Below, piece after piece: positions 11,101-20,936 of a stretch of DNA of 64,000 bases. Origin of the DNA: Carpediemonas membranifera (Eukaryota; Fornicata); the NCBI GenBank assembly GCA_019828565.1, contig JAHDYR010000032.1, positions 1 to 64,000 on the forward strand. Direction: 5' to 3'. Every line of letters starts with the position of its first letter. Position 1 is the stretch's first letter. The notes under the pieces were generated by a model that searched no databases, had not been told where the DNA came from, and saw nothing but the letters and a program-made list of their open reading frames with translations. The position numbers and the translations under genes were made by a program.

Positions 11101-12446
11101 AGAAGGATTCTTGGCGACGCGCTGGTGCCACCATCAACAACAACACCTGGGTGAAGGATGCCGTCCCCGTCCTCCCCAAAGACGCCAGAGCGCTACGACA
11201 CAAGCTGATCAAAGCCGCCCACAGCAGACATGGCGGCAGAGCTGATACGCTTCAACGGGTAGCCGAGGTCGCCTGGTGGCCCGGCCGCGCTAGAGACGTG
11301 AGCAACTTCGTCCAGCAGTGCCCCACCTGTGCCAAGACAAGGCTCAAGCAGTTCTTGTCAGCCCCAGAGGGGCGCACCATTCAAGACTCGTTCTGGAACA
11401 CCATAGCCATCGACACGGTGGGACCGCTGTCGGAGGACGCGTATGGGGCCAAGTACATCTACGTCATCACGGACCTCTACACACGCTACACAGAGCTGCA
11501 TGCGGCAACCGCAAACAATGCCCAGAGCGCGGTCGACGCCCTATGGCTGGCCGTCACCCGCCACGGCATCCCAAGCTACATCAAGAGTGACAACGGAACA
11601 GAGTATGTTAATCAGGTCGTGAGCCTCCTGATTGAACAGCTCGGAGCGCACCACCAGCGGACGTTGCCATACCATCCTCAAAGTAACGGGGTGGTCGAGC
11701 GCCGGAACGCGGAAGTCGGACGTCACCTCAGATGGCTGGCGCTGGCTATGGACGGCTATGGAGAGTGGAGCCAACTCCTCCCCTTCGTCCAGCACATCTT
11801 GAACACATCAACACACACGAAGCTCGGCGTATCGCCGCACGAGGTCGTCTACGGCCGCCGAGCAGAGATCGGTCTGGTCAGAAATCAACAAGCGGCGCTA
11901 GAGAGACCCGATATCGCGCAATATCTCGATCGACTAGCTCACGTCCAGGACAATCTGGACAAGGTTATAACTCAGTGCAACAAGAGGGAGGAGAGGCTGG
12001 GCCCTGCCCCAACACGCCCAGCTATTGGGTCAGGTGACCTAGTGTTCATCAAACCAGCTGTCAAGCACAAGCTGCACGGCCTACTCGGCCCATTCAAGGT
12101 TCACGCAATCCACAGCAACAACGCTGTTGAAGTAGCGTCCCTACTCAATGACGAGAGGCAATTCACGCATCTGGACAAGATTGCCCTCTGCCCTGACATC
12201 TCCCTGGAGTTGGCGAGACAGTATGCCGCCTCCGACGACGAGAGATACATTGTAGAACAAGTACTTGAGCACAACACTCGAGACCACACCCTACTCATTA
12301 AGTGGGAGGGCTACACCCAGACGACATGGGAACCACTGACACGCGACAATGCCAAGGTCGGCCCAATTTCCGACTACCTCCGGCAACATAGGATTCGATG
12401 GAAGCCGTTGAACACCTCGGAGCGGGGGAGGAGCAGGATGTCGTAG
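8184..12446 (+). CDS. gag-pol: C1 Gag-Pol polyprotein with chromodomain
   Basis: A single 1420-aa frame starts at the first ATG after the LTR (MVQLEIDY). Domains in order: Gag (about 1-270), one zinc knuckle CRLCGGEHWDSDC (about 277-289), retropepsin motif VDTGAG (about 338), RT with VDYTVINR, LPFGLCNAPSHF and catalytic YIDD (about 678), RNase H (TDASDIGFGGIL, STYEQELFAI, TDHKNLVYL), integrase HHCC site (ending CPTC), DDE core (IAIDTVGPL, SDNGTEYVN, YHPQSNGVVERRN) and a chromodomain near 1355-1395 (LLIKWEGYTQTTWEP). All key residues are present. The TAG stop lies inside the 3' LTR (ATG TCG TAG), so LTR sequence is coding. With Gag and Pol in one frame, their ratio cannot be set by frameshifting. 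Confidence 0.96.
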   Translation: MVQLEIDYNFPRMSAKELDPRGVKKFKAEVRVFRARIPDYATGLLLSEELQEELEATLGVSAESATSNQVYEFLESEATPRSLLELKRQLRAVLCPKLGTEGYPSNLSVVRQLGADFVELADYALRSAAKEGSESLAALFGKEKRKMARLLEDGTAEVVEEEALLTAADVAAKRAAAFDKTARKIFLEKIKPKSLYERIELESQFVKPSSLKDLINIARTVAKLEDASNSTTTTASSTSAGASQANDHREHRQAPPQAAKTTTAAQSSRKQRTRPCRLCGGEHWDSDCPKLGGRTRESGQLRPNPPKKTPFEAHAAEEGDAEALHTEAVINHSSYSATVDTGAGVSFISSRLLHTLRERDNSIKPKKCQPFIVSLAGGSTVKGNEMVELRVELPHLTTRPIVKNISFRVLPGPVEKLLLGVDQLRALGFISDRGIFLPFPSPEGPEKEDDILPYNHSYLSAEHADNRSIKTEIDKIEFGENETGAAAREICAAYEEVFEEELPTEGSKLEPMSIDFISDDWVNEFNQKPRHLSEEKREKVRQEVTQMHLQHIIRHSHGPYASPVVVVSNGHKGSTKIRLCVDYTVINRHTKRDRYPLPDIRAYLREAAGAEYYASLDLRQGYYQVKVKEEDIPKTAFITPDAYEEFERLPFGLCNAPSHFQRCMEKAFAKELHHGVAIYIDDVMIYGRTKEEFLERLHNVLDICKEQRLRLKAPKCKIGVEEVEMLGFICNTEGLKLSKERVEGIHALKTPTTKKGLLSMCGSLNYVAKFVPDASRVLSPINDLRSATDGADFIWSSIHDEALDEFKRRLEKYLVLVHPDLNKKWVLQTDASDIGFGGILTQEGDDGRQEIVSFFSGSFNKTQTRWSTYEQELFAIIHCLTRPDLGQLFRIHPNLTIQTDHKNLVYLDQKKLKNDKILRWSLLLSDYQYTIEHIAGLDNETADLMSRIDALAVELTEWNDEISSAQKNTSQEEKDSWRRAGATINNNTWVKDAVPVLPKDARALRHKLIKAAHSRHGGRADTLQRVAEVAWWPGRARDVSNFVQQCPTCAKTRLKQFLSAPEGRTIQDSFWNTIAIDTVGPLSEDAYGAKYIYVITDLYTRYTELHAATANNAQSAVDALWLAVTRHGIPSYIKSDNGTEYVNQVVSLLIEQLGAHHQRTLPYHPQSNGVVERRNAEVGRHLRWLALAMDGYGEWSQLLPFVQHILNTSTHTKLGVSPHEVVYGRRAEIGLVRNQQAALERPDIAQYLDRLAHVQDNLDKVITQCNKREERLGPAPTRPAIGSGDLVFIKPAVKHKLHGLLGPFKVHAIHSNNAVEVASLLNDERQFTHLDKIALCPDISLELARQYAASDDERYIVEQVLEHNTRDHTLLIKWEGYTQTTWEPLTRDNAKVGPISDYLRQHRIRWKPLNTSERGRSRMS

Positions 12447-12522
12447 ACTCCTTATCATTTAATCAGTTGATGATTACGACACCATTGTGTCGAGATTAAA
12501 ATGTTTCCCACCGACAACGTCA
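12439..12522 (+). repeat. C1 3' LTR (84 bp)
   Basis: Identical to the 5' LTR at 8085-8168. The polyprotein stop codon is at 12444-12446 within it. Confidence 0.92.
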
Positions 12523-12837
12523 CGAGTTGGGTCGACCGAGCATCGAGGCGGGCGGAGGGCGCCGGACCGCGCGCTACCGGAATACGTGGAGTGAGTATCG
12601 CTCTGCTGATTCCAGGAGCGCGCTGCCCGTTCGCGTCCGACTCGCCATTTGGGGGTCGAGTCACATCTCGGCCCCGAATGAACACCCCACACGTATGCTG
12701 CAAGGGAACAGTCAGAGCAAATCGATGCGCGGAGGGGAGGGACCAGGTGTGCGCGAGGGCAGGCCGGGAGGCTAGTCCTCTGGCGCACAGCGAAATCGGT
12801 CAGACCCATGTCAACCCAGACACCATCAGTCAACAGG
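12523..12837. other. Right part of repeat R, non-coding
   Basis: About 315 bp, GC-rich, with no gene I can support. Positions 12573-12627 (GCTACCGGAATACG...TGATTCCAGGAGC) resemble 44741-44795 inside element G, so part of R is dispersed. Open frames here on both strands have no recognisable content. Confidence 0.55.
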
Positions 12838-13338
12838 GCACCAACGTGCGAAAATTGTCGTCTGAATGTCGACTGCCACAGGGCCCGAAAACGACGTCAG
12901 AAGGCTGTTCTTCAACACCCAGCTGAGATCGGCGTGCTTGGTGAGCACGACCTCACGCGGCGTCTAGCACGTGCGAACCGACGTGCGAACCCTGGCCTGC
13001 GGAGCCAGGTGCGAACTCAATAAACACAACGACACGACAACATGAATATTCCTTTAGTTCGACGAAACGGGAACAGGCGGACCGTGGGTTGAAGTGGTCA
13101 ACTTGCGCGTATGGCGCGCGTGGACGTTAGTGCACCTGAGAACATACCTCGTGCCCGTCGGGATTCTGACCATCTTGATGCGGCGATCCAGGGCAGACGC
13201 GTATAAGGGGAATGAACACCCCACACTCACGCTGCACGCACGCAGCGCACTGTCAGTAAACGCACCATATGCATATACTATCCATATTCAGAGCTCGGCC
13301 GGAGTCGCCTGCTCTGTCGCATCCAGACGAGGGTCGAG

Positions 13339-13422
13339 TGTCGTAGACTCCTTATCATTTAATCAGTTGATGATTACGACACCATTGTGTCGAGATTAAA
13401 ATGTTTCCCACCGACAACGTCA
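13339..13422 (+). repeat. C2 5' LTR (84 bp)
   Basis: Identical to the C1 LTRs. The primer-site palindrome AGTGATCACT follows at 13424-13433. Confidence 0.92.
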
Positions 13423-13437
13423 TAGTGATCACTCGTA

Positions 13438-16400
13438 ATGGTTCAGTTGGAAATCGATTATAATTTCCCGCGTATGTCGGCCAAGGAGCTCGATCCTCGC
13501 GGTGTTAAGAAATTCAAAGCCGAGGTTCGCGTGTTTCGCGCTCGGATCCCCGACTATGCTACCGGGCTCCTGCTTAGCGAGGAGTTACAGGAAGAATTAG
13601 AAGCAACCCTCGGTGTGAGCGCTGAGAGCGCCACCTCCAACCAAGTATATGAGTTCCTCGAATCCGAGGCCACACCCCGTTCCCTGCTCGAACTTAAACG
13701 CCAGCTGCGTGCTGTGCTGTGCCCGAAGCTAGGTACCGAGGGTTACCCCTCGAATCTCTCTGTCGTCCGCCAGCTGGGCGCCGATTTCGTGGAACTCGCA
13801 GATTACGCCCTTCGTTCCGCCGCGAAGGAGGGCAGCGAGAGCCTAGCAGCGCTCTTTGGCAAGGAGAAGCGAAAGATGGCCCGCCTGCTTGAAGACGGCA
13901 CTGCCGAGGTGGTGGAGGAGGAGGCACTCCTCACTGCCGCCGACGTCGCAGCGAAGCGAGCAGCCGCCTTCGACAAGACGGCAAGGAAGATCTTTCTGGA
14001 GAAGATCAAGCCGAAGTCGCTCTACGAAAGGATCGAGCTCGAGAGCCAGTTCGTCAAGCCGTCCTCCCTCAAGGACCTCATCAACATCGCACGCACCGTC
14101 GCCAAGCTCGAGGATGCGTCTAACTCCACGGCCACGACCGCCTCCAGCACCTCTGCAGGCGCCTCGCAGGCCAACGACCACCGGGAGCACCGTCAGGCGC
14201 CTCCCCCAGGCTGCTAAGACCACCACTGCCGCCCAGTCCTCGCGTAAGCAGCGTACAAGACCGTGCCGCCTTTGCGGAGGCGAGCACTGGGACTCAGATT
14301 GCCCTAAGCTCGGGGGCCGGACCCGCGAGAGCGGCCAGCTCCGCCCTAACCCCCCGAAGAAGACGCCCTTCGAGGCGCACGCGGCAGAGGAGGGTGATGC
14401 TGAAGCTCTCCACACGGAGGCTGTCATAAATCACTCCTCCTATTCTGCTACGGTTGACACGGGAGCCGGGGTCTCATTCATTAGCAGCCGACTGCTTCAC
14501 ACTCTGAGAGAGCGTGACAACTCCATCAAGCCGAAGAAGTGCCAACCGTTTATCGTCTCGCTGGCGGGAGGTAGCACCGTCAAGGGTAATGAGATGGTTG
14601 AGCTCCGCGTCGAGCTCCCACACCTGACCACGAGACCCATAGTCAAGAACATCAGCTTCAGAGTACTCCCAGGTCCTGTGGAGAAGCTCCTATTGGGCGT
14701 AGATCAGCTGAGAGCCCTCGGGTTCATCAGCGACAGAGGAATCTTCCTCCCTTTCCCGTCGCCAGAAGGCCCGGAGAAGGAAGATGACATCCTCCCTTAC
14801 AACCACAGCTACTTATCGGCGGAACACGCTGATAATAGGAGCATCAAGACCGAAATCGATAAGATCGAGTTCGGCGAGAACGAAACCGGCGCAGCAGCAC
14901 GAGAGATCTGCGCTGCATACGAAGAAGTGTTCGAGGAAGAGCTCCCTACAGAAGGTAGCAAGCTTGAACCGATGTCTATTGATTTCATTTCCGACGACTG
15001 GGTGAATGAGTTCAACCAAAAACCGAGACACCTCTCGGAGGAAAAGCGAGAGAAGGTGCGCCAGGAGGTCACGCAGATGCACCTCCAGCACATTATCCGC
15101 CACAGTCACGGGCCATATGCCTCGCCCGTAGTGGTGGTTTCGAACGGGCACAAGGGGTCGACCAAGATTCGCCTATGTGTAGACTACACCGTCATCAACC
15201 GTCACACGAAGCGGGATAGGTACCCGCTACCTGACATCAGGGCGTACCTGCGGGAAAGCCGCAGGCGCAGAGTACTACGCCAGTCTCGACCTGAGACAAG
15301 GTTACTATCAAGTCAAGGTTAAGGAGGAGGACATTCCCAAGACCGCCTTTATCACCCCCGGATGCGTACGAGGAGTTCGAGAGACTCCCGTTTGGCCTCT
15401 GCAACGCCCCATCACACTTTCAGAGATGTATGGAGAAGGCCTTCGCGAAGGAGCTACACCACGGCGTGGCTATCTACATCGACGATGTCATGATATATGG
15501 CCGCACGAAGGAGGAGTTCCTAGAACGGCTGCATAACGTCCTTGATATCTGCAAGGAACAACGCCTCCGGCTCAAAGCGCCGAAATGCAAGATTGGCGTG
15601 GAGGAGGTGGAGATGCTAGGCTTCATCTGTAATACAGAGGGCCTAAAGCTAAGCAAGGAACGCGTGGAGGGAATCCATGCCCTGAAAACGCCAACGACGA
15701 AGAAAGGACTTCTTTCAATGTGTGGTTCGCTGAACTACGTAGCGAAATTTGTTCCTGACGCTAGTAGAGTACTATCTCCCATCAATGACTTGCGGTCGGC
15801 CACCGATGGCGCCGATTTCATTTGGTCATCGATTCATGATGAGGCACTTGACGAGTTCAAGAGACGCCTCGAGAAGTACCTAGTACTGGTCCATCCGGAC
15901 CTCAACAAGAAGTGGGTGCTCCAGACGGACGCCTCAGATATAGGATTCGGTGGCATCCTCACTCAGGAGGGGGACGACGGACGCCAAGAGATAGTCTCGT
16001 TCTTCTCGGGATCCTTCAACAAGACTCAGACAAGGTGGAGTACCTACGAACAGGAGCTGTTCGCAATCATACACTGCCTGACCAGACCAGATCTTGGCCA
16101 GCTCTTCAGGATTCACCCAAATCTGACAATTCAGACTGATCACAAGAACCTTGTGTATCTTGATCAGAAGAAGCTTAAGAACGATAAGATCCTCCGTTGG
16201 TCGCTGTTACTATCGGATTATCAGTATACAATCGAACATATCGCCGGTCTTGATAACGAGACCGCGGACTTGATGTCCCGCATCGACGCACTAGCCGTGG
16301 AGCTTACAGAGTGGAACGATGAGATTAGTTCTGCTCAAAAAGAACACCTCCCAAGAGGAGAAGGATTCTTGGCGACGCGCTGGTGCCACCATCAACAACA

Positions 16401-17705
16401 ACACCTGGGTGAAGGATGCCGTCCCCGTCCTCCCCAAAGACGCCAGAGCGCTACGACACAAGCTGATCAAAGCCGCCCACAGCAGACATGGCGGCAGAGC
16501 TGATACGCTTCAACGGGTAGCCGAGGTCGCCTGGTGGCCCGGCCGCGCTAGAGACGTGAGCAACTTCGTCCAGCAGTGCCCCACCTGTGCCAAGACAAGG
16601 CTCAAGCAGTTCTTGTCAGCCCCAGAGGGGCGCACCATTCAAGACTCGTTCTGGAACACCATAGCCATCGACACGGTGGGACCGCTGTCGGAGGACGCGT
16701 ATGGGGCCAAGTACATCTACGTCATCACGGACCTCTACACACGCTACACAGAGCTGCATGCGGCAACCGCAAACAATGCCCAGAGCGCGGTCGACGCCCT
16801 ATGGCTGGCCGTCACCCGCCACGGCATCCCAAGCTACATCAAGAGTGACAACGGAACAGAGTATGTTAATCAGGTCGTGAGCCTCCTGATTGAACAGCTC
16901 GGAGCGCACCACCAGCGGACGTTGCCATACCATCCTCAAAGTAACGGGGTGGTCGAGCGCCGGAACGCGGAAGTCGGACGTCACCTCAGATGGCTGGCGC
17001 TGGCTATGGACGGCTATGGAGAGTGGAGCCAACTCCTCCCCTTCGTCCAGCACATCTTGAACACATCAACACACACGAAGCTCGGCGTATCGCCGCACGA
17101 GGTCGTCTACGGCCGCCGAGCAGAGATCGGTCTGGTCAGAAATCAACAAGCGGCGCTAGAGAGACCCGATATCGCGCAATATCTCGATCGACTAGCTCAC
17201 GTCCAGGACAATCTGGACAAGGTTATAACTCAGTGCAACAAGAGGGAGGAGAGGCTGGGCCCTGCCCCAACACGCCCAGCTATTGGGTCAGGTGACCTAG
17301 TGTTCATCAAACCAGCTGTCAAGCACAAGCTGCACGGCCTACTCGGCCCATTCAAGGTTCACGCAATCCACAGCAACAACGCTGTTGAAGTAGCGTCCCT
17401 ACTCAATGACGAGAGGCAATTCACGCATCTGGACAAGATTGCCCTCTGCCCTGACATCTCCCCTGGAGTTGGCGAGACAGTATGCCGCCTCCGACGACGA
17501 GAGATACATTGTAGAACAAGTACTTGAGCACAACACTCGAGACCACACCCTACTCATTAAGTGGGAGGGCTACACCCAGACGACATGGGAACCACTGACA
17601 CGCGACAATGCCAAGGTCGGCCCAATTTCCGACTACCTCCGGCAACATAGGATTCGATGGAAGCCGTTGAACACCTCGGAGCGGGGGAGGAGCAGGATGT
17701 CGTAG
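13438..17705 (+). pseudogene. gag-pol: C2 Gag-Pol, five +1 frame breaks relative to C1
   Basis: The sequence is nearly identical to the intact C1 polyprotein but the frame shifts at C5 14203-14207, A3 15255-15257, C5 15355-15359, A5 16337-16341 and C4 17460-17463. Each run is one base longer than in C1. There are no in-frame nonsense substitutions, and the five breaks are spread over gag, RT, the RNase H-integrase linker and the region before the chromodomain. Real decay would normally leave substitutions and deletions too, so basecalling or assembly error is likely. If the extra bases are errors, C2 is as intact as C1. Confidence 0.9.
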
Positions 17706-17781
17706 ACTCCTTATCATTTAATCAGTTGATGATTACGACACCATTGTGTCGAGATTAAAATGTTTCCCACCGACAACGTCA
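17698..17781 (+). repeat. C2 3' LTR (84 bp)
   Basis: Identical to the C2 5' LTR, and followed by CGAG at 17782-17785. Confidence 0.92.
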
Positions 17782-18096
17782 CGAGTTGGGTCGACCGAGC
17801 ATCGAGGCGGGCGGAGGGCGCCGGACCGCGCGCTACCGGAATACGTGGAGTGAGTATCGCTCTGCTGATTCCAGGAGCGCGCTGCCCGTTCGCGTCCGAC
17901 TCGCCATTTGGGGGTCGAGTCACATCTCGGCCCCGAATGAACACCCCACACGTATGCTGCAAGGGAACAGTCAGAGCAAATCGATGCGCGGAGGGGAGGG
18001 ACCAGGTGTGCGCGAGGGCAGGCCGGGAGGCTAGTCCTCTGGCGTACAGCGAAATCGGTCAGACCCATGTCAACCCAGACACCATCAGTCAACAGG

Positions 18097-18434
18097 GTGC
18101 ATGAATGCATGCTTTAGAGCCCAGCCCGATGCTATATCGGCCATCAATTTGGTTGACGAACTGTTCACCTGCCTTTCGAAATCCTCTCGAGACTGCGGGT
18201 CCGAAGCTGAGCGATGCCGTCACCTCGACTACAACCATCGAATCGCTGCCGCTCTGCCATAAAGCTTGTATAGCCCTCTTACATCTGGATCCGGGCTGTT
18301 ACCAGCAGGGGCACACTGGAAGTATGCGTTTGGAGTCGGCCCGATCTTCGATCTCGACGGACATCGAACATGACGAGTAGAGGTCGGAGAGGGCTGAAAC
18401 TCACATCATTACACTGTACGAGAAGCTCATACAT
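18097..18434 (-). pseudogene. 5' part of the split host gene
   Basis: On the minus strand an ATG at 18434 (MYELLVQCNDVSFSPL) opens a coding-looking frame to about 18300. After a likely short intron another coding-looking stretch (VEVTASLSFGPAVS, FVNQIDGRYSIGLGSK) runs to the array boundary at 18097. Across the 10.5-kb array a coding-looking segment (SIDTILALLKDVQ) resumes at 7583 on the same strand. I infer one gene, interrupted by the insertion. I do not recognise the N-terminal part. The exact splice sites and the joint across the insertion are not settled. Confidence 0.4.
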
Positions 18435-18492
18435 GATGGCTGACCCATCTTAGTCTTTAAACTCCCAACCTTAATCTCTGGAGTCGTCGAAA

Positions 18493-19318
18493 ATGACGAC
18501 TCAGTTTGACTCGATCCACCATCAGCCCGCACCCAATGGCGTAACCTCAGCTACTAGGCCTGGATATAGTGCGAGTGCCCCACTAACAGCCTTGGACGCA
18601 ACGTCTGCCGTCCTCGAGATGGTTGTGCAGAATACGCCATCTTTTTTCACACATCCCTTCGCGACCTCGAATAATCGCTCTCCAAGCACCTCTGCTGCTA
18701 TATTTGTGTAAGATGCTCATTTAATACGTCTAGATCACGATTCCTCGCTTTCGCTCTTTCAGTTTCGGTCACTTCTTCGTGCCGAACTAAACAACATCAA
18801 TCAGGTGCGCCGACGGGACCCTGGAGCGGCAACAAGGTAAGTCCGCCACCATCTAATGCTGTCAAAATCCTAGCTGTGCGCCACGGCGTCTTCGGACCCG
18901 GGGTATTGCATTGGCCTCTGGCCCTTGCTGCACACCGGGACATCCGCGCCACCTTACACGGCGCGGAACCCGGCTTCTAGCTAGGAGCGCGCGGGCGGTG
19001 TGAGACTGCCGCGCGGACATCAGATGGACCTAGGACAGTGAGCCTAGATGATACACTTGGACGACCCAGCAGCTGCTGGCGGTTGGCGAGTGTATGCGGG
19101 AGGGCAAGATCGCGGTGTGGAGCCCCATCTGTGAGTCACACCCATGGGAGGTCATTTTCGTCCAAAATTTCCATTTGCCAGAATTGCCCACGTGTGATGC
19201 GAGCCCGCTTTTGCCGCGCAGCTATCCAAGCGTTGACCTGGCCTCAAGGGCAAGGCGCTACCACGGTCAGTCTGACGCGCCGCTGATATATTTGTGCTAC
19301 CGTGGCTGTGGTTAATTC
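18493..19318 (+). CDS. Probable intron-containing host gene, structure unresolved
   Basis: An ATG at 18493 opens a 72-codon frame (MTTQFDSIHHQPAPNG). It is divergent from the minus-strand gene, with only 58 bp between the two ATGs. Further coding-looking stretches follow in other frames: FRSLLRAELNNINQVRRR around 18765-18835, a segment after a good donor-acceptor pair (GTAAGT at 18838, branch-like CTAAT, end CCTAG at 18872), and HPWEVIFVQNFHLPELPT in 19094-19315. I cannot join them into one convincing protein and recognise no domain, so this may be one gene or two. The interval from 18712 to 19093 holds the ambiguous parts. Confidence 0.3.
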
Positions 19319-19418
19319 GACAGTACCCTGATTTAAAGCGCGCAGCTCCTTCAATGATTGAAACTCTTGCCTCCCTGCAACGAGGGTTGTCCAAGGCGCA
19401 GCCAATTGACGCCATGCC

Positions 19419-20105
19419 ATGTTCGCCATGTCGCCCGTCGTGCATGACGCCAAGGTACAGACTAGCCAGCGAGTACGTGTGGCGCTGTCCCAGGACGCTA
19501 CGGTGACTCACATGAACCCCGAGTCCGTCGACTGGCACGAGACGACGCTGGCAGATATGATGCTCCAGCTGCAGGCCGAGTGGGCGAACAGGGGTCGGCC
19601 CAAGGCTGTGGCAGACGCTATTGCAGCAATGATTTCCGGCAAGGCCTCAGTCACCCAGCCCACACCGGCCGAGGCCGAGTTCGAGACTCAGGCCGGAGTC
19701 GGGGTCGAGGAGTCAGCATCAGACACTGAGATCGATGACGATCATGCGAATATGAAGGCCGAGGTGAACGACACGTCCCTCCCCGGGCCCGCCAGGGGCC
19801 AGACGAGGCCTGCTGAGGAGGCCCCAGACTCCGAGGCCGACCCTGCTGTTGACCCAACAACGGGCAGTACAGCCCCAGAGCCCGAGCCGGCGATCAAGCC
19901 GACCCCCGTCGACCCTGATCCGACCGAGCCCGTCCCGCTGTCCGAGTCGATCCCGGGCCCGACCAGGTCCACGGTCTCGCTCCCTCTCCCCGCGTCAGAC
20001 CATGGCGGGCGGGGCCGGGGGCACGCCAGCATGTTTGCAGGGGTGGTAGTGGGGACACAGGATTTGCCCGAGGACTCGGACAGCGAGCTGCCCGTGGTGC
20101 TGTGA
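19419..20105 (+). CDS. Hypothetical acidic, proline-rich protein
   Basis: A 228-aa frame begins at an ATG at 19419, with another in-frame ATG at 19428. The first 80 residues are of normal composition (DWHETTLADMMLQLQAEW). The rest is low-complexity, rich in Glu, Asp, Pro and Thr, and probably disordered. No domain, signal peptide or membrane segment is visible. The composition resembles the N-terminal region of the E1 retroelement ORF2, but no alignment supports a link. It could be a regulatory or scaffold protein; I do not recognise it. Confidence 0.45.
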   Translation: MFAMSPVVHDAKVQTSQRVRVALSQDATVTHMNPESVDWHETTLADMMLQLQAEWANRGRPKAVADAIAAMISGKASVTQPTPAEAEFETQAGVGVEESASDTEIDDDHANMKAEVNDTSLPGPARGQTRPAEEAPDSEADPAVDPTTGSTAPEPEPAIKPTPVDPDPTEPVPLSESIPGPTRSTVSLPLPASDHGGRGRGHASMFAGVVVGTQDLPEDSDSELPVVL

Positions 20106-20409
20106 GGAGTCTGCCGGGGATCGACAGGGGGCTGTCAGTTGCCCCTCGGACCACCAGACCTGGCCTTAAACGGCAGATTACGGCTGTGGAAATCGATTAC
20201 AGCTGTCGGTATGGAGTACGATGCTCGAGCCTGACAGGAAAAGCTTAATACTTTTCGACGCGTGTGGTCACGTCAACGGGTCGACCCGGGAAGTGAGCCT
20301 GCTCGATGGCTTCAGATGCTTTACATGTGTGACACCGATCCGGACCTGCCATAAATGAGCGTGTGATGTGCACGTATTTAGACAAGCCACAAAAACACGT
20401 CATCGAACC
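20106..20409. other. Intergenic, nothing recognised
   Basis: About 300 bp between two + strand genes. I see no RNA gene, repeat or clear promoter box. Confidence 0.4.
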
Positions 20410-20920
20410 ATGGGTGCAGGACAACCAGGCAGTGGCGTAGCACTTGATCCCAGACACCTAATCACTCCGTTTAGCATGCCGATCAACACTGGAGAAGGGC
20501 CTTCGGAAGAGCCGCCGACGAATGATGCCGACTCGTAAGAGCACATTTGCTGTTGGGCTGAAGTAAAGCGGGCTTAGTGTTGCTTGCATATCAATTGTTT
20601 ATCGTTTGAGCAGCTCATTTGTGCTGCTTTGTGTTGTGGATTATGTGGTAGTTTCAAAGGTGGAGCTTAAACTTCTGTCGATTACCACGCGGGTAGCCAG
20701 CGACGCCGGCATCCCAGCTGATATCACCAACTGGCACCGCTTAGGCATCGAGCGGGACTCTTTTGACGACAGCGGCAGCCTGGCAGTAAGGACCAAACGT
20801 CCTGGCCCAGGTCTAGCTGCTAGTAGCCATGTGAGCTTGACTCGTAGAGGCACGCGCATAGTCTCAGCGCACAGCCTCGGGGCGAAAGATCCGACCATAG
20901 TGCAGTTTAAGGACCTTTGA
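20410..20920 (+). CDS. Hypothetical protein with one predicted intron
   Basis: Exon 1 starts at an ATG at 20410 (MGAGQPGSGVALDP) and would otherwise stop after 42 codons. A donor GTAAGAG at 20535 and an acceptor TTGAGCAG ending at 20613 remove 79 nt and join it in frame with a coding-looking exon (VELKLLSITTRVASD, SLGAKDPTIVQF) to the stop at 20920. The product would be 143 aa. The intron is longer than the 28-39 nt introns seen in the conserved genes here, which lowers confidence. The MG start could be a myristoylation signal. No known domain was recognised. Confidence 0.35.
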
Positions 20921-20936
20921 CGTCGCCAGGGCATTA

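Larger units (their letters stand above)
8085..12522 (+). mobile_element. Chromovirus family C, complete copy C1
   Basis: This 4438-bp element is bounded by identical 84-bp LTRs (8085-8168 and 12439-12522, both TG...CA) and a 4-bp target duplication CGAG (8081-8084 and 12523-12526). It has one intact gag-pol frame. The leader is 15 nt long. A purine tract GCGGGGGAGGAGCAGGA directly precedes the 3' LTR and lies inside the coding sequence. Identical LTRs and an open polyprotein indicate a recent, possibly active insertion. Confidence 0.95.
7584..12837. repeat. Tandem duplication, unit 1 (repeat R carrying element C1)
   Basis: The 5254-bp unit runs from GCACCAACGTG at 7584 to the next GCACCAACGTG at 12838. 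It holds the left part of repeat R (7584-8084), retroelement C1 (8085-12522) and the right part of R (12523-12837). Unit 2 follows directly with very few differences. The right-hand host flank begins at 18097. Confidence 0.9.
13339..17781 (+). mobile_element. Chromovirus family C, copy C2
   Basis: The 84-bp LTRs at 13339-13422 and 17698-17781 are identical to each other and to those of C1, with the same CGAG duplication. Because flanking R sequence is duplicated too, C2 arose with R by tandem duplication of the locus, or is an assembly duplicate, rather than by an independent insertion. Confidence 0.92.
12838..18096. repeat. Tandem duplication, unit 2 (repeat R carrying element C2)
   Basis: The second unit is 5259 bp, five bases longer than unit 1. 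The five extra bases are all single insertions in homopolymers inside C2. The few substitutions I noticed include 14130 (A to G), 13219 (T to C in the AACAYCCC block) and 18045 (C to T). Left part of R is 12838-13338, C2 is 13339-17781, and right part of R is 17782-18096. Confidence 0.9.

Noticed and set aside
19152-19538. 128-aa minus-strand frame
   Set aside because: It overlaps two coding-looking + strand segments and shows no domain or conserved feature; could not be supported.
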